NCBI GenBank assembly: GCA_902651635.1
Contig: CACRSC010000012.1
Location: forward strand, 871,394-935,393
Source: Mastigamoeba balamuthi
Lineage: Eukaryota > Evosea > Mastigamoebida > Mastigamoebidae
Length of the DNA stretch: 64,000 nt
Direction: 5' to 3'
Shown: piece after piece, positions 47,735 to 61,200 of the stretch
Numbering within the stretch: position 1 is the stretch's first letter
Layout: every line of letters begins with the position of its first letter
Position numbers and translations under genes: made by a program
The notes under the pieces: generated by a model
What the model saw: the letters and a program-made list of their open reading frames with translations, nothing else
Told to the model about the DNA's origin: nothing
Databases searched by the model: none

Positions 47735-48209
47735 TACATAAGGGCCACTGAACGTGCTGGGAGGTCTCTGGAGTCATAGGGCTCCTGCAGCTCTGTTCAC
47801 AGCTGTTCTATGCCACTTGACATCACCAGTACAAGGTTATGACTGCCCAGTTCTTCAGTTTATGGATTGCTGGTGGCTTGCATCCGACTCACAGGACTGC
47901 CATTCTCGAGACCATTACTCTTCAGACGAATAATATTGACTGCAAAACTATTGACACTTTCCATTTTGGTACATATGCCAGCAGATATGCTGGCAGATAC
48001 ACTGTGCCACCAGCATATACACTGGCATATACCCGGAATATATAGCCTGGCACATAACCAGTACATGAACCACCTTTGTCACAAATCACTTGATTTGAAT
48101 AATTCTGAAATCGTGATTAAATGCATTCAAGAGCTTTGGTATTAAGGGCATATGATATTGCTCATTTGTAACGATTTTGACCTTTTTGATGGGAATTCCC
48201 ACCCATCAG
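47735..48209 (+). mobile_element. Internally deleted copy of the palindrome-bearing element
   Basis: It carries the family's first 200 bases (47,745-47,935) joined near ATTGACTGCAAAACTATTGA to the terminal region (47,960-48,209). The whole acidic-tailed frame is missing. The layout is that of an internal deletion derivative, as in non-autonomous elements. Confidence 0.6.
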
Positions 48210-48550
48210 GTTCACGTGCTTGGACCATGCTCTTGCAATATGAATGTCCAACCAGAACCTGTGCATGACAGCATGACAACAAACATGTCATCACGTTGTC
48301 CCATCAGGCAGTTCATGCCTGAAAAGCCTATCATAGTGAGTGGCAAGGACTGAGTGCTGGCTGATGCACTGGAAGTTGTGCTGGTCATGAAGCTGTGCAG
48401 TGGGGCACGGCATCATCAACATATTCAGACTGGTCTTTTAACAGCAGTTATAATGGAGCTGCTGGCCAAGCTCAGCACCACGACATGCTGGTCATACATC
48501 CAGATCAAGCAGGATCCACAGCCAGATCCCAAACAGCCCAACTTGTAGAG
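48210..48550 (+). mobile_element. Possible piggyBac transposase remnant
   Basis: Near 48,290-48,360 one frame reads CPIRQFMPEKPI, and a little later VLADA, the spacing of the piggyBac DDE motif region (usually ...GR-S-IRQYMP-KP-KWG...LAD...). One in-frame stop and missing residues show it is dead. Only this short stretch matches, from memory, so the call is tentative. Confidence 0.4.
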
Positions 48551-51530
48551 ATGCTTCAAATACTCAAGTATCCCAATTTTTGATACTCATATTTCGATTC
48601 CAAGAATCTAATACAATATTAAGACAAACTGCACAGTGATGATCACAATTCCCTTTTCTTCTCTGCAATTAAACAGACTCTTATTTGCTGAAGCAGAGTT
48701 GTACATCAATATGAGAGCTGAAGAGAATCCAGTTGACCTGCAAGGTATGAATATATTCAGACTCTAGTAACATAAAGCAGAATCTGTGCATAGAATATGA
48801 AGTAGAACTTGCAGTGGATCCATCTCAGACAACCAATAATCTGAAAGATGATACAGATGATCAAAGGTACTGTGTATTGGACATTTTAAATGAAAGAAAA
48901 GGTGATACTGAGTATTTATCAGTATACTGAAGAACAAACCAGAAATTCCAGAGGCATTTTGGCTATATTGTTATGAGAAAGTGATTTCACTCCAAGAAAA
49001 ATCCTTAAAATAGCAAGAAGGACATGATTACTGATAATTTGCCTTCAGTGATCCAGTTCATCAAAGAAGCATATGTGCTAAGACGAAAGGGAATCAATAT
49101 GAAGTTTTGCGAATTTTATTCAATATGCTGGTTGGTTTGAAGTAACAGATAACAAATTGACAACCAAGATTTGTGTGTCCAAACTATTGGATGATTACAA
49201 AATTTCAACAAAGAATGGATCATATAACATTAAGAAATTGACTTCTCAGAGTCTGAGATTGCATAAATAACTCTTGCTCTTTATCAAACTTGTCTAGATT
49301 GCATATCTCATCACAAAACACAATTAGGAAAATCACTTGGTAATGCTCAGAATGACTGGTATTTACAAAGAGCTTCAAGGGCAGAAGAACAACACGCTTT
49401 TTATACCTTGATTATGCATATCATAATCGGATTTGATCAATATAATAAGAACTAGAAGTGTTCATTCAGAAGATAACTTGATTAATAAAAATACAACCAG
49501 ATGTAATGAAGAATAATTTTGGATTCAGATATATTCTCAAATTATTAAAATAAGATAATGAAATGCTGAATAGGAGAAACTTTTTTCAATACAACTGACT
49601 GCTAGCAATTTATCATTTGTATTCACTTCATTTTTCTGAAACAAACCATGGAAACAGTTAAGATGCCAGTACTGCTTGAACAACCTCCATACATGCAACA
49701 CAGAGCTCATATATGCCAGGTGTGAGATGCCATTACATTCATGCTGCATACTATACTGAATGCTACAAAAAAAAGACACTGTAGAAGAAAAAAAGAAAAG
49801 AGAAACAGCATTTCCGGTACCTGTGTAGTTACTCATACAGAACCACATATAGTCATGTGGTTACTCACACAGTACACTGCATCTCTTGTATGCTTCCCAC
49901 ATGGGTCTGAACCATTTTTGCTTATCTTTCTTTTTCTTTTAGGTTAAAACCACACGGTTACATGTGGGTACAACTGTGGTACTGCTTTTTTCCTAGGCAC
50001 TCAAGAGAGCTTTACACTGATAAATCGTTTCACACTTATGATTCAGGGCCCATTCGAACGTTTTCATAGTTTATTTTCCATTTGAGAGTGTTTTCTCCTA
50101 CTCTTTTCCCGTTTTAGGCACTCACAGTATCGTGCAGGTACCCATCATACCTGGTGTGATCACTATGATTTATGGGTTAATAGAGCATCTGCTCCTTCAG
50201 GAGTTAAGTCTCTTTTATTCAACTGAAAACTGTTAATCATACTACAGTAGAAATCACTAACTGTCCCCTGTAATCTTGTGATGATATAATTCCTGAAATG
50301 TGGTAATAAGAAATATAAACACTGGTACAGATTCAGAAAGCTGCATATTTTTACAGGAAACCTGAATTCTGAAAAGATGTGTGATATCTATTAAAGAGCA
50401 CTTCTTTCATCCATCAGACAGGTATAGAGGATCATGCTGAGTGGTGTCTTGCTGAGGACAATGATAGAAGTCAATTGTGCTGCCAATGGAAGAATGATCA
50501 CAATGTACATACTCTGACCTGACCAGCATGCAGCCCTGATTGTATATGGTATTAAAAATGTTTAAGCCACTCTGAAGATCAGGGTTAGTGGATCAAACCC
50601 TCGTTCTCTTACTGTCTTAATTCACTTACTGTATCAGAAATAAGTAAGGATAACTCTCAGTGAAGTTTGCCTACAACTGTTAATAACTGCCTATAAATGA
50701 CAGAGGATTGAGTTGAGGTAAAGGAGATTATGAAATTTTCTATTATCAGTTTTTTCTGGGTAAGCATATTGTAATATGTGGAATGAATGGTAGAATTGAA
50801 TATTGATTTTAATAGGGAACAGTTAAGAATGATATCTACTGTAGCAGAAAGAATGAGATAGCATCAGATAGCTGGTACAAGATGACTTTACTGTAAATCA
50901 ATTGATTTCAGTTTTCCTGTGAAGTTGATATGAATCATAATTAATTGAATAAACTAGAAATATCACATGATTTGTTCAGATGTAACTGCAATTTTTCATT
51001 TAAAACATGCAGTTCTGTCTATTACTTTGTAGTTACTTGTATCGTAATATCACTGTAAGTACTGTGAACTGTGTTCAATCAGCTGCATCTTTAAGAATAA
51101 TAAATACTGTATTGCAATTATAAGTGTTCAGAGTATGACATTTGTTTAAAATCAAATGAAAGGAAAGCAAAAAGAAGTTGATTTTCTGATTTTTAGAACA
51201 AAAGAAATGACAAACAATATGAATTATTGCTACAATTACTGAATAAATTTGATATTGTATTTGTTTTTGTATGAGACCAAACTAAAAAAAAGTTGTTGTT
51301 TTCTGTGTACATGCTTCATTTATTTCCTTTTTAGTAATGGCATAATGAACAGCCTGATCATTTGTATAACACTATGTTTATACGAATGTAGAAGTTAAAG
51401 TAAATTTAGTTGTTTCTTAATCAGTTTATTGAATACTATACTTTGTGCTACTGTGCTGATCTCACATCCAGCCCTGGTCTGCAGTGAGATTTCCACGTCA
51501 TGAGATTTGCACCATAAGTAGCACTCTTTT
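48551..51530. other. AT-rich gene-less island
   Basis: About 3 kb of strongly AT-rich DNA with dense stops in all frames, in sharp contrast to the GC-rich genes on both sides. No gene, RNA or tandem array was recognised. It may be old transposon debris decayed by C-to-T change, or DNA of foreign origin. Confidence 0.5.
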
Positions 51531-51545
51531 CATTGGTGAGAGACG

Positions 51546-53684
51546 ATGGAGCCAGAGCACGGTGTTTGTCGCTTCTGTTCTGGGGAATACATCCGCCTGG
51601 GCCATTTCACAACCTTGGCCTTGCCTGCACTGCTTATAAGGCCCGTGTCCCACGTTCCTGGCATGTATACCACTCCGATTGTGACTTGGTTTGCCACCGA
51701 CACTACAATGAGATGCCTCAAGCTGCAGAGGCATGCCATAACCCCTTTATTGCTTGTTTTCTTGTATCTGAATAATCTAATTGCCAAATTGCATGCTTGT
51801 TCTTTGCAGGCAGAGCAGCAGGCCCAGGCTCAGTGCAACTCAGCAGCTGGAAAGGCATCAGGGATTGCACATCGTGCCAAAGCCAAAGAAAAGGTTGCAG
51901 AACGGTGCAGCCCTTCTGAGGCATCAGATAATGATGCCACATGGCTTGCTCCTCATGAGAAGAAGCGGAAATGCTGGCTTTCTGCCTCAGCAGAGAAAGC
52001 CCATCGTACTTCTGCAGAGATTGAAGCTGATCTGGCAGAGGCTAATAGTGCATGCTTCTCGATTTTTGATATTGGAATTGTTTTGCTTCTTGTCAGTTTG
52101 GTCCGGGGTGGCTGCAGAGAGGTGTGTGAAAAGGACCATTATATCTGTGGATGTCAGCTATACATTGTAGCAGTTACTCCTGATGGTGTAGGTGCTCAGC
52201 TTCATCTTTGCTGTGAAAAAAAGGATACACACAGACTCTGTACTCCAGTCAAGAGTGTAGAAATGGGTATCTGGAATGCACAGCTCTGCTTGTTACCTCA
52301 AATATGACTATTGGTGGAGAAAAGAAGGCCCTCTGTGAGTTAGTCAGTGCTTGTCATCTGGGAATACTGAACCACTCAATGCAAGATGAGATTCTGTCAG
52401 ATTTCGCCCAGAGAGTTGTATTCCCAGCTGAGCAGGCCCAACAGGATTATCTTATCTCTGCTACAAATTCTAAGCTTTATTCTGACATTATGACTGCACA
52501 GCATGCTAATATTGATTAAGTCCGTGCTGCTATTGTGAAGGCAACGCATAAACAGACTGAACTAAGGGCTGAGCTTGATGCTGCAAAAAGTAATTCTGTA
52601 ATTCTTGAGTGAGCCACGACAGAGTTTAAGATTTCTTCTCACAAGGCTCGTCACCAGAATATCATTGCAGATATTGTTCACTGGGTTCATCCCATCCCAC
52701 TACCAGAAGAGAAGCTTGGAGTCACAGTTTGCATTGATGGCCAGTGGAATCGCTCACAGCGATGCTATAGTGGCTGTGATTATGCTGCTCCATACAATAC
52801 CTCAACATGTATGGTTGGAAATCGTGTTGTCTGGCAGGAGCATGTTGATAAGGCAAAAAATGCAGCAGAGCAGTTATCTCCAATGACTAGTAAGGAGTCA
52901 GTATCAACCTCTCTTGCTCTGAGTGTTATGGCTCGTCAGTTTCTCTGCATTCGTGCTATTGTCAGTGATAGAAGCAGTGCTGCAAATGCCAAAGCAGCAG
53001 AGCTGCATTACTCTTGGATTGCTCATCAGCGATTGCACATTTTAATGACCTCTGGCATGGAGTTAAGCAGTTTCGAAAGCACGTTTCTTCTTTAATTGAC
53101 CAGTGCAAAAAGAATGGATCTTTGCTGTTTCCAGAATTTCGCGAGGCAGAGAAGACCAACAATGTGAAGTTCAAGACCAAGCTCTCTAACTGGTTTCGCA
53201 AAGCAATTCTCGAGTGTAATGGTGACTATGCCAAAGCTCGTGCCACAATCATTGGTGCCATGGAACATCATCGAGACAAGCTTGTAACCATTAATGGTAC
53301 ATCTTCTTATTTCCCAATTTTCTGCATTTTGTTTATCTAAAACAATTTTATCATATTTTAGGTATATATCATAAGTAGATGGCAATGACTGATACAGGAG
53401 CCACTGCACTGAAGGCATTTCTTGAAAAGGAGTGCAACAATATTGAGTTATATGCTGCAGACATGGAGACATCATACATTAAGGGATTTCACTGTACAGT
53501 GCTTAAGTGGATTCGGAAGGGAGTCTTCTACACAAATGAGACCTACCACTGCAAACGTGCCATTGCAGCACTGCACTGGAATGCCAAGCAGGACTGGCAT
53601 GATGCAGGTGCTGTGAGCTCATTTAATTTTGACAACAGAACAAAGTTGCTGAGGAACTATCTTATACTCATTAAGAAGAAATAA
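51546..53684 (+). mobile_element. Mutator-like (MULE) DNA transposon, transposase remnant
   Basis: The N-terminal part opens MEPEHGVCRFCSGEYIRLGH and, in a neighbouring frame, WHVYHSDCDLVCHRHYNE, together a Cys/His zinc-finger-like head. A helical stretch follows, then the transposase core: VTVCIDGQWNRSQRCYSGC (first Asp), AIVSDRSSAANAKAAEL (second Asp region), AHFNDLWHGVKQFRKHV, and ETSYIKGFHCTVLKWIRKG with AALHWNAKQDW. This order fits the animal/protist Mutator-like transposase domain. The frame changes around 53,040 and again near 53,340-53,380, where a GTACAT...TTTTAG intron is possible, and a stop precedes MAMTDTGATAL, so it is probably dead. Terminal inverted repeats were not found by eye. 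Confidence 0.6.
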
Positions 53685-54850
53685 AATGAATATCAACTAC
53701 ACTTATCTTTCTGATACAGAGTAAGTCATAAAACACTGATTAATGAAACTGAACGATCATATGAAATCTTAATAACAGAGTGGAAGTTGAAGAAAGAAAA
53801 AGAGACAGTTGGTTTATCGGATTGCAACATGAATGCAGATCAAATAACATCAGAATCACAGGGCTCTGATAATTTTATGAAATAAAAAATACCAATGATA
53901 ATGATCGAACACAAGTATACCAAAGAGAGTAAAGAGAAGAAATCTGCAAAATTATATCAATTGAATAGTGAAGAAACATGTATCATTGATCATCAAACTG
54001 GTAATTATCTTCTATATTATTGGACTCATGCACATAAGTATGAAGAACGGATTGCACAGAGTAGACATGATAAAATGGCCCAGTTGAAACAAATAGTAAA
54101 GAGATAAGAATTAACAGATGAATAACCAAGTAATAGGCATAATCAAATAAGTAATTTTAAGTAATTGAATACTTTTATAAAATTTCAGAATAGACAGATA
54201 AAAATAAAGAAACAGAGAAAAAAAGCTAAATTAGAATAATCTGAGCTCGTTGAGATAAGGTGAAAATAATGAGAAAAGAAGATAGATAAATAATATCATA
54301 TCATTAGATAGCCTATACAATAAGAATCGAATGACATTAAGTTTAATCAAATCGGGTATGTCTACATATTTAACAATCTGATGAGTAAGCAGTCACTCTG
54401 CTGGAAGAATGATCTCTTGAATAAGTATGGTAGCTACTGTAGAAGTTGAACTGGTATTAAAGAGTTGCATATATCAGTGATATCATACTGCTAAGAGGTG
54501 ATCCATGTTTGTGTTCAGCTTTGCAAGTTGTACTACACAATACTGACAAACACTAGTGCAGCATTCTGCAGGCAGAGGCTGTAGAACTGGAAATGAGAGA
54601 TGGTTTAGGAAGCCATATGTATGGTCTAAGTGCACAGAAAGGACACACTGTGATGTCAGCATCTAACACCACAGAAAGCAGACTGAGAGCTTTGATATCT
54701 GCCATCTGGTAGGAAACGAGTGCCAGGTTATGTGCAGAATGGGCAAATCAGCCTTAATAATTGTGTGCTGAACATGAGAAAGGGCTGCTGCAGTGTAGAA
54801 TGACACGGTTTTTCCTTACTCTCAGCATAGCATCATTTGCCAGCCAATTC
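53685..54850. other. AT-rich flank of the MULE
   Basis: AT-rich DNA with one 70-codon Lys-rich open piece (53,895-54,107: SEETCIIDHQTGNYLLYYW) that may be a further decayed transposase tail. Otherwise nothing was seen. Confidence 0.35.
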
Positions 54851-55452
54851 ATGTTCGATTCGGATGTATCCTGACGTGGCCCTGCCACAGCTAAATCGCC
54901 GGGCTACAAATCAGAAATTTGGAGAACATGAGGATTGCCTCAGTCTTTGACACCTGGCTACCCCTTCGGATCAACGCCTTGAGCCAAAGGGGTGGCCAGG
55001 TGGAGAGTTGGTCCAATTTACTTCATTATGTATCTTGCCAATTTTGAAAGGGTGGCTCTGTGGTTCTGCTCGCGCATAGTCATGGGAAAACTGGTTGAAT
55101 CTTCCACCTGGTGATGTTCAAATCTTGGGAGATTAGGACGTCCGGAAACCCAGGGTGATATTCGTCAAAAATCTAATCTCCACAAAAACTGCGTCATAAT
55201 GCACGCTATAAATCAGTCTCAGGACTCAAACGCAGGTGAGGTAGCGACGGCAGCGTGTGCGCTGCTGTCCCCCGGCGCAGACCGGATACCGATGGCGTCA
55301 GCGGGTGCTGCGTGTGCAGTCGTCGCGCGTCTCCAGAGTCGTTGGGTGTATTTTCCAGCCCACGGTCGCCACTCTTTCTTTCTCACCACACGCGCACACC
55401 ACTGTCCCCACCGCGGCCCAGCACCAGCACCACCCCCACTCCCGACGGCCCG
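54851..55452. other. Composition boundary and promoter region of the transporter gene
   Basis: Base composition rises from AT-rich to GC-rich over about 300 bases. No repeat or gene was recognised. Confidence 0.4.
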
Positions 55453-57088
55453 ATGATGACCGACACACCCCACGACTCGGCGTCCGCTAGCACCACGCAC
55501 GACGCGTGCTCCCCCGCCGTCACCACCGCGCCCGACGAGAAGCGCAAGCCCAGCAAGCGCAGCGCGCGCTCGTCGCGGGCGCTGAAGCTCGCGGGCGCGG
55601 TGGCGTGCGTGCTGGTGACGGTGGTGGCGTGGATCGCGATGGCGCAGATCCTGCAGCTGCTGCAGCTGGGCGGGGCCACGTACCCGTGGTTCGAGGTGTG
55701 GGTGGTGCACGACCTCTACATCCTCTTCGCCCTCCCCATCGGCTACTACTGGGTCCGCGACAGGCTGCGCCGCGCGCGTGGCGGCCGCACGCAGCAGACC
55801 GAGGCGCCCGCGCCCGCCGCAGACGCCGACGCCTCCGCGCAGGTGAGAAGAAGAGGCCCCGTGCAGGAGTCAAATAGCCTTTTTGGGACCGTGTTGCAGA
55901 AGCTGCATGGAAATCCATTCGTGGTTGGGCGGGAAGCACAGCAGCGCGTGCATGCGCCTGTCAGTACTCACGGATGTGCGCTTGGCGGGTCGCAGGGGAA
56001 GACGGTGTTCACGTGGAAGAAGTGGCTGTGGGTCGGCTTCTGGATGTCGATGCTGTTCTTTTTTGTCGAGTACTCGTGGTACCTGTCGCTGCCGCGCACG
56101 AGCATCAGCGTCAACACGGCCATCTACAACAGCAGCCCCGCCTTCGTCTTCGTCTTCAGCATCTTCCTCATCCGCGACAAGATTAACGTCTGCAAAAGTA
56201 CCTGATAGAAACTCAACAGCTGGGGAAGGGGAGGGGGTTTCATAGTTCAGGTTTCACTCAACTCGCGCTTCCTCCCATTGCTGCCAGTTCTCGCGCTCAT
56301 CGTCAGCATCGCGGGCGTTGTCATCGTTGCCGTGTGCACCGGGACGTCTTCGTCAACAACGGGGTCGGGGTCGAGCGCCGACGACGGGCTGTCGACGGGC
56401 GACCTCGTTCTGGGGTACGTGATGCTCGTGCTGAGCACCATCACCTACGCCCTCTACGGAGTGCTCTACAACAAGTACTGCGTCGACCCCGCGGACCCGC
56501 TCTCCTTCAAGAACACCTTCGCCTTCACCGCCTCGCTCGGCGTCAGCAACATCCTGTTCTTCTGGATCGGCATCCCCATCCTCGACAAGGTACCTCCCGC
56601 ACTCGCCGTTCGGTCCTGTTCGTATTTGCTGACGGTCTGCGCGATGTCAGGCGGGGCCGGAGAGGCTCGACCCGAAGCCCTCGGGCAGCACGATCGGGAT
56701 CCTGATCGGGGTCGGAGCGCTGGCCGCGGCGTTCCAGGTGTTCACGCAGATGGCCATCCTGCTGAGCAGCCCGCTGTTCGTCGCCGTCACGCAGCTGCTG
56801 ACGATCCCCCTGGGCATCGCCACCGACGCCGTCATCAACCACTACGTCATGCCCGCCGGCGGCTTCGGGGGCATCGCGCTGATCGTCGTGGGGTTCGTGC
56901 TGATCAATGCAGGCGAGCTGTACTCGGCATTTGTCAGGCAGAGGACCAAGACGCCGTCCACGTGGGAGAAATGGCTGATCGTCGGCAGGCCTCTGTTCCC
57001 TGAGAAGGCTACAGAGAACTGCAAGAAGGGATCCCCTCCAACGTCCGAGGACATCGCGCTGGACCATGTCCCTGTTGCCAACATTTAA
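55453..57088 (+). CDS. Drug/metabolite-transporter-superfamily protein (SLC35F-like)
   Basis: Exons 55453-55842, 55996-56197, 56288-56589 and 56651-57088 give 443 residues. A polar N-terminus is followed by about ten hydrophobic spans, including LAGAVACVLVTVVAWIAMAQ, VGFWMSMLFFFVEYSWYLSL, the family segment SVNTAIYNSSPAFVFVFSIF followed by RDKI, LALIVSIAGVVIVAVCTGT, GYVMLVLSTITYALYGVLYN, GVSNILFFWIGIPI and GGIALIVVGFVLINAGELYS. The AIYNSSPAFVFVFS motif before a charged loop is characteristic of SLC35F/DMT carriers. The substrate is unknown (SLC35F3 has been linked to thiamine). The polar C-tail ends DHVPVANI. It is probably in an endomembrane or the plasma membrane. Confidence 0.8.
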
Positions 57089-58285
57089 CTAGTCATTATG
57101 ACTGATGGTAGTGTGGGAACAATGATGAGCAGACAGAAACTGTGAAACCGTGAGGGAAAGAACAATAAAGGTCTGTCACACCGCGTTTGATCCTGCTGTG
57201 AAATCCGGTTTTCCCTCGGATTACCAAATTGATTGCAGCGCCCCCGCGTGGGGGTGCTGCTTGGGTTTGATCGGTTTAATGCAGCTCACCGTAGTTGCGT
57301 CATCGCCGATGGGTTGATGTTGTGGGAGGGAAACAGAGAAGCTGTGTGTTTATCAGAAGGGGTTTGAGCGTAATCGGTACCTGCAGGGAACGCGCAAACG
57401 GGAATGGCGACGTTCTTGAGATTTGTTCAAGAAGGTCCCATGACTTTTATTTTTAAACGGATGTTCCCAGGACCTTCTGGACCCGCGGGTGAATCGACAG
57501 CATGGCGGACCCGGTGAGCCGACCCAGCGGGGTGATGCGCATCGGCTGGAGGGGGTGGTGCTGAATTCCGGGGGGTTTGCTTGCGGGTAGTGACACGGCA
57601 GGTTCCGTTGGCCCCCCACACACCGACGGAGCACATTCGCCGAATTAGTCTATCCTGCATATTTCCATTCGGTGCTGCGTCGGTTTGTCTCGACTGCCTG
57701 CTGCAACGGCAGGCATTGCCCTGTCTGTGCAGGCGAGAGGGCGTACCCCAGAGGCACGGGCACCAACCACCCCTCGAGCGGTTTCCTAAACTCCGGCGTG
57801 CTTCAGGAAAAGGGCTACGCCCACACCACGCCACCAGTGGGTGTTTTTTACGTGCCCACTAGCAGATGGCCGCTCTGCTGCGTGTCGTGCGGTTTTGAAA
57901 CGATTCCGGACGGATCTCCGAGCGCCACCCGGTGCCGGTGGGGAGCCGAGTGTCTGGTGTGGGGAGCACGAGCAAGCGGTTCGGGCACCCAAAGGCCGAA
58001 TTCAACTTTTCTGAGAAGGGGGCTTTCTCATCGCGGATCTGAAGCGAACCTCCAGGTGGGGAGGCAGGAAGAACCCGAGAAAGATAGACAAATAATATCT
58101 CGGCGGCGAACGACACAGGCGGAAAAAATCGAAATCTTTTCATTGCACAACAAATCACACCGAGTGACCTTTCCTCAAGCTCCTTTTCCTTTTCCTAGCC
58201 CCCCAGCTCCACCCTCTCTCGTCGACAACACACTCTTCAGTGTGCATAGACACAGCACAGCTCTATACAAAGAGAACCAGAGATC
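57089..58285. other. Intergenic, transporter to multi-span protein
   Basis: About 1.2 kb. No conserved frame, RNA gene or repeat was recognised. A pyrimidine-rich stretch lies just before the next start (58,160-58,220). Confidence 0.45.
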
Positions 58286-61200
58286 ATGGCAGAGCCCACG
58301 ATCGTTGACACCAACACCAACACGGCGCCCCCGGCCCAGCCCGTGGAGCAAGTCGCGTCATCCAAGCCGTCGAAGCAGCAGTCGTCGTCGGACGACGACT
58401 CGCACAGGGTCTCGACCAAGACGCACCTGTTCTGGATGCTCGCGTTCGTCGTGATGCAGGCGGCGGCGCTCGCTATCATCACGACCGCGTGGCCCACCGC
58501 AGACGCCGTCGCCAACGAGTGCTTCGGCAACGCCGTCGGCCGCAAGTGCAGCCTCATGTGCGACTGCCCGCTCGCCCCCCCACGCCCCCCCCCGCCCTTT
58601 ACACGCGCACTGCGTTCCTCGAATGAGGTGGGAATGGGTGCGATGTCTCCGACATCGGACACTTTTTTGTGCTCGTTTGTGCACGCGGAGAATATTTTTC
58701 CTGGAATGACGCTTGGCATTCTGAACCGGCATCTCAACGCCTGGACAAACCGCAGCGCCTCCGGCGACTTTTTATTCGTGTCTCACCCATCAATGACCCC
58801 TCCGGGGTGTGCGTCGTCGGGCACTGCAGGCGCACGCAGCAGACCGCTGAGATTTTCGCCATCATCGGAGAGCTCCTCGGAGGAATTGCGCTCGCCATCG
58901 TCGCCGCGGACGCCGGAGCGAAGAACGGGTACTTCCCCGAGGGCCTCAAGGCCTCGGAGTTCATGCTCAAGCTCCCCGTGTACCTCTGGTCCGCGGCAGC
59001 CGTGAGCACGTTCATCAGTACGTTTTTTCTCATCGCCCCGGCTACCCTTTATGGTGTTCCGAGCATCTTCTCATCTTTCCGTCCCATTTCTCACTACCAA
59101 GTCGGAATGTTCTTATAATTTCATCTCCCGGATTCAGTATATGGCATTCGTTGAGCTTTGCGACTGATCTCCTCTTCCCTCGCCCCGCAGCCATCACCGT
59201 GTGGCCCGGCAAGTTCCCCGCGCTCTCCAACGCGGACCAGGTCTTCCCCTACAACGACTGGCTCGGCCTGCAGGTCACCGCGTCCGTCCTCTCGTTCGTC
59301 TGCGCCATCGCGTTCGCCAAGGACATCCGCCCGTTCATCGTGCGTAATTCTCCCGTGTCTTCATTTTCCCTCGGGGCAAGAAACGGACCTCCCATATCGG
59401 GAAACAATCGCCGTTTGCCTATTGCGAATCCCCGGTTTAATAATACCGGTATTTTGAATTATTTGAAAAAACGGCGCAGAAATTTGACAAAATGCCGCGC
59501 GCCGGTTCTGCCCGCAGACGCCCGCGCTGCTCTGCGCGTCGGTCGTGCTCGAGGTGACGCTGCTGTCGATCACCGACTGGACGATGAACAACGACGTCAA
59601 GAAGATCTGCAGGGAGCAGGGCGGCTACAAGTGCAAGGAGGCCCGCGCGCAGATCACGAGCGAGTCGTTTGGCGCCTCTGCCGCGATCATCGGCGGCTTC
59701 GGCTTCTTCCTCAGCTTCCTGAGCGCGCTCGCCTCCGCCGAGATCCTCCCCAAGGCCTTCGAGATCTGCCGCTTCCGCGTCATCCCCGCCCTCTTCTGCA
59801 TCATCACCACCCTCTTCGGCTTCACCGGTACGCCGCGTTTGATTTCCCGCCAATTTCAATTCCGCCCTGATTCCCGTGTTCCCCCGCGCAGCCTCTGTCG
59901 TGTGGAGCAGCGTCGTCTACCATGACTCCAGGAACCCCGACGCGTTCGTCGCTGATTACCAGCAGAAGGTGTGGCTGGCGCTGCAGATCGCGTCGACCGT
60001 GCTGGCGATGGGCGCTGGCTTCTTCTGCATCAACTTCAACCACTGGAAGAAGTACCTCGTCCCGCTCTGCGTCCTCGCCTTTGTCGCCGTCCAGGTCTCG
60101 GCCGTCACGATGGACTGGTGGCCCTCGAACGGCGACATCAGGCACAAGTACTGCAAGGGCTCGTGGTCGTCCCCCATCTGCGTCACTGCGTGCGTCCTCC
60201 CCCCCGCTTTCCCTCTGCTTCAATTCCCAATGAACGTGGTGACTCAAACTGCCCCCACAGTCGCTCGGCGGTTACCTCGGAGGCGTTCGGTGCGGCGGCT
60301 GCGATCGTCGGCGGCTTCACGTTCTTCGCTGCCTTCATCAACTCGCTGGCCAAGGACGAGGTTACCTCGTTCGGCAACATGTCCCCCGTCGTCCTCATCA
60401 TGTGCATCGTCACCCTGTGCCTCTCCGCCGTCTGTACGCCAACGAAAGACCCACTCGCTTTGGGCCACCGACCTCCCTCTGATTGTGTAACACGCGCGCA
60501 GCTGCCATCGTGTACCCCGCGGTCGTGACCCACTACAACTTCAACGACACCGACATCGCCGCCGTGACGTACCCGCAGTCGTGGCTGAAGCTGCAGCTGT
60601 CGGCTGTCTCGATCGCCTACGCCGCCTGCTTCGTCTTCATCCCGATGCGCAATCACCGCACGTTCTGGAACGCCGCCCTGCTCTCGGGCTTCGTCGCTGT
60701 CCAGCTGGCCGCCCTCATCTACATCGACTGGCCCAAGCCCAAGCACGTCACTGACCACGAGTGCCACGACAAGGAGTCGACCACCTGCAGAAACGCGTAC
60801 GCTCACCTGAGGCCCTCGCTGGCCCACCCGGCTCTTTGGCATCGCGCTCACAACGCTGCTTGTGCCGCATTACAGGAGGGCGATGCAGGGCAGCGAGGTC
60901 CTCGCCATCTGCTCGATCGTCGCTGGCGGCGTCTCGTGGTTCCTGTCCTTTGTCAACGCCATCATGGCCAACCGCGAGGAGAAGGCCGAGCAGAGCAAGG
61001 TCGCCGGCATCATGGGTGTCATCTTCAGCATCATCGGCGCTTTCTGTGCCCTGATCTGTGAGTCCCCAACTCCCCGGCGCCTCTCGTCAGCGAGCTCAGA
61101 CTAACGAATTTCAAACCAACAGCGTCTGTCGTGTGGCCCGGTGTCTACAACCAGCACCCGGTGACCCCGAACTCCCACTTCATCGACGACAACACCCGCT

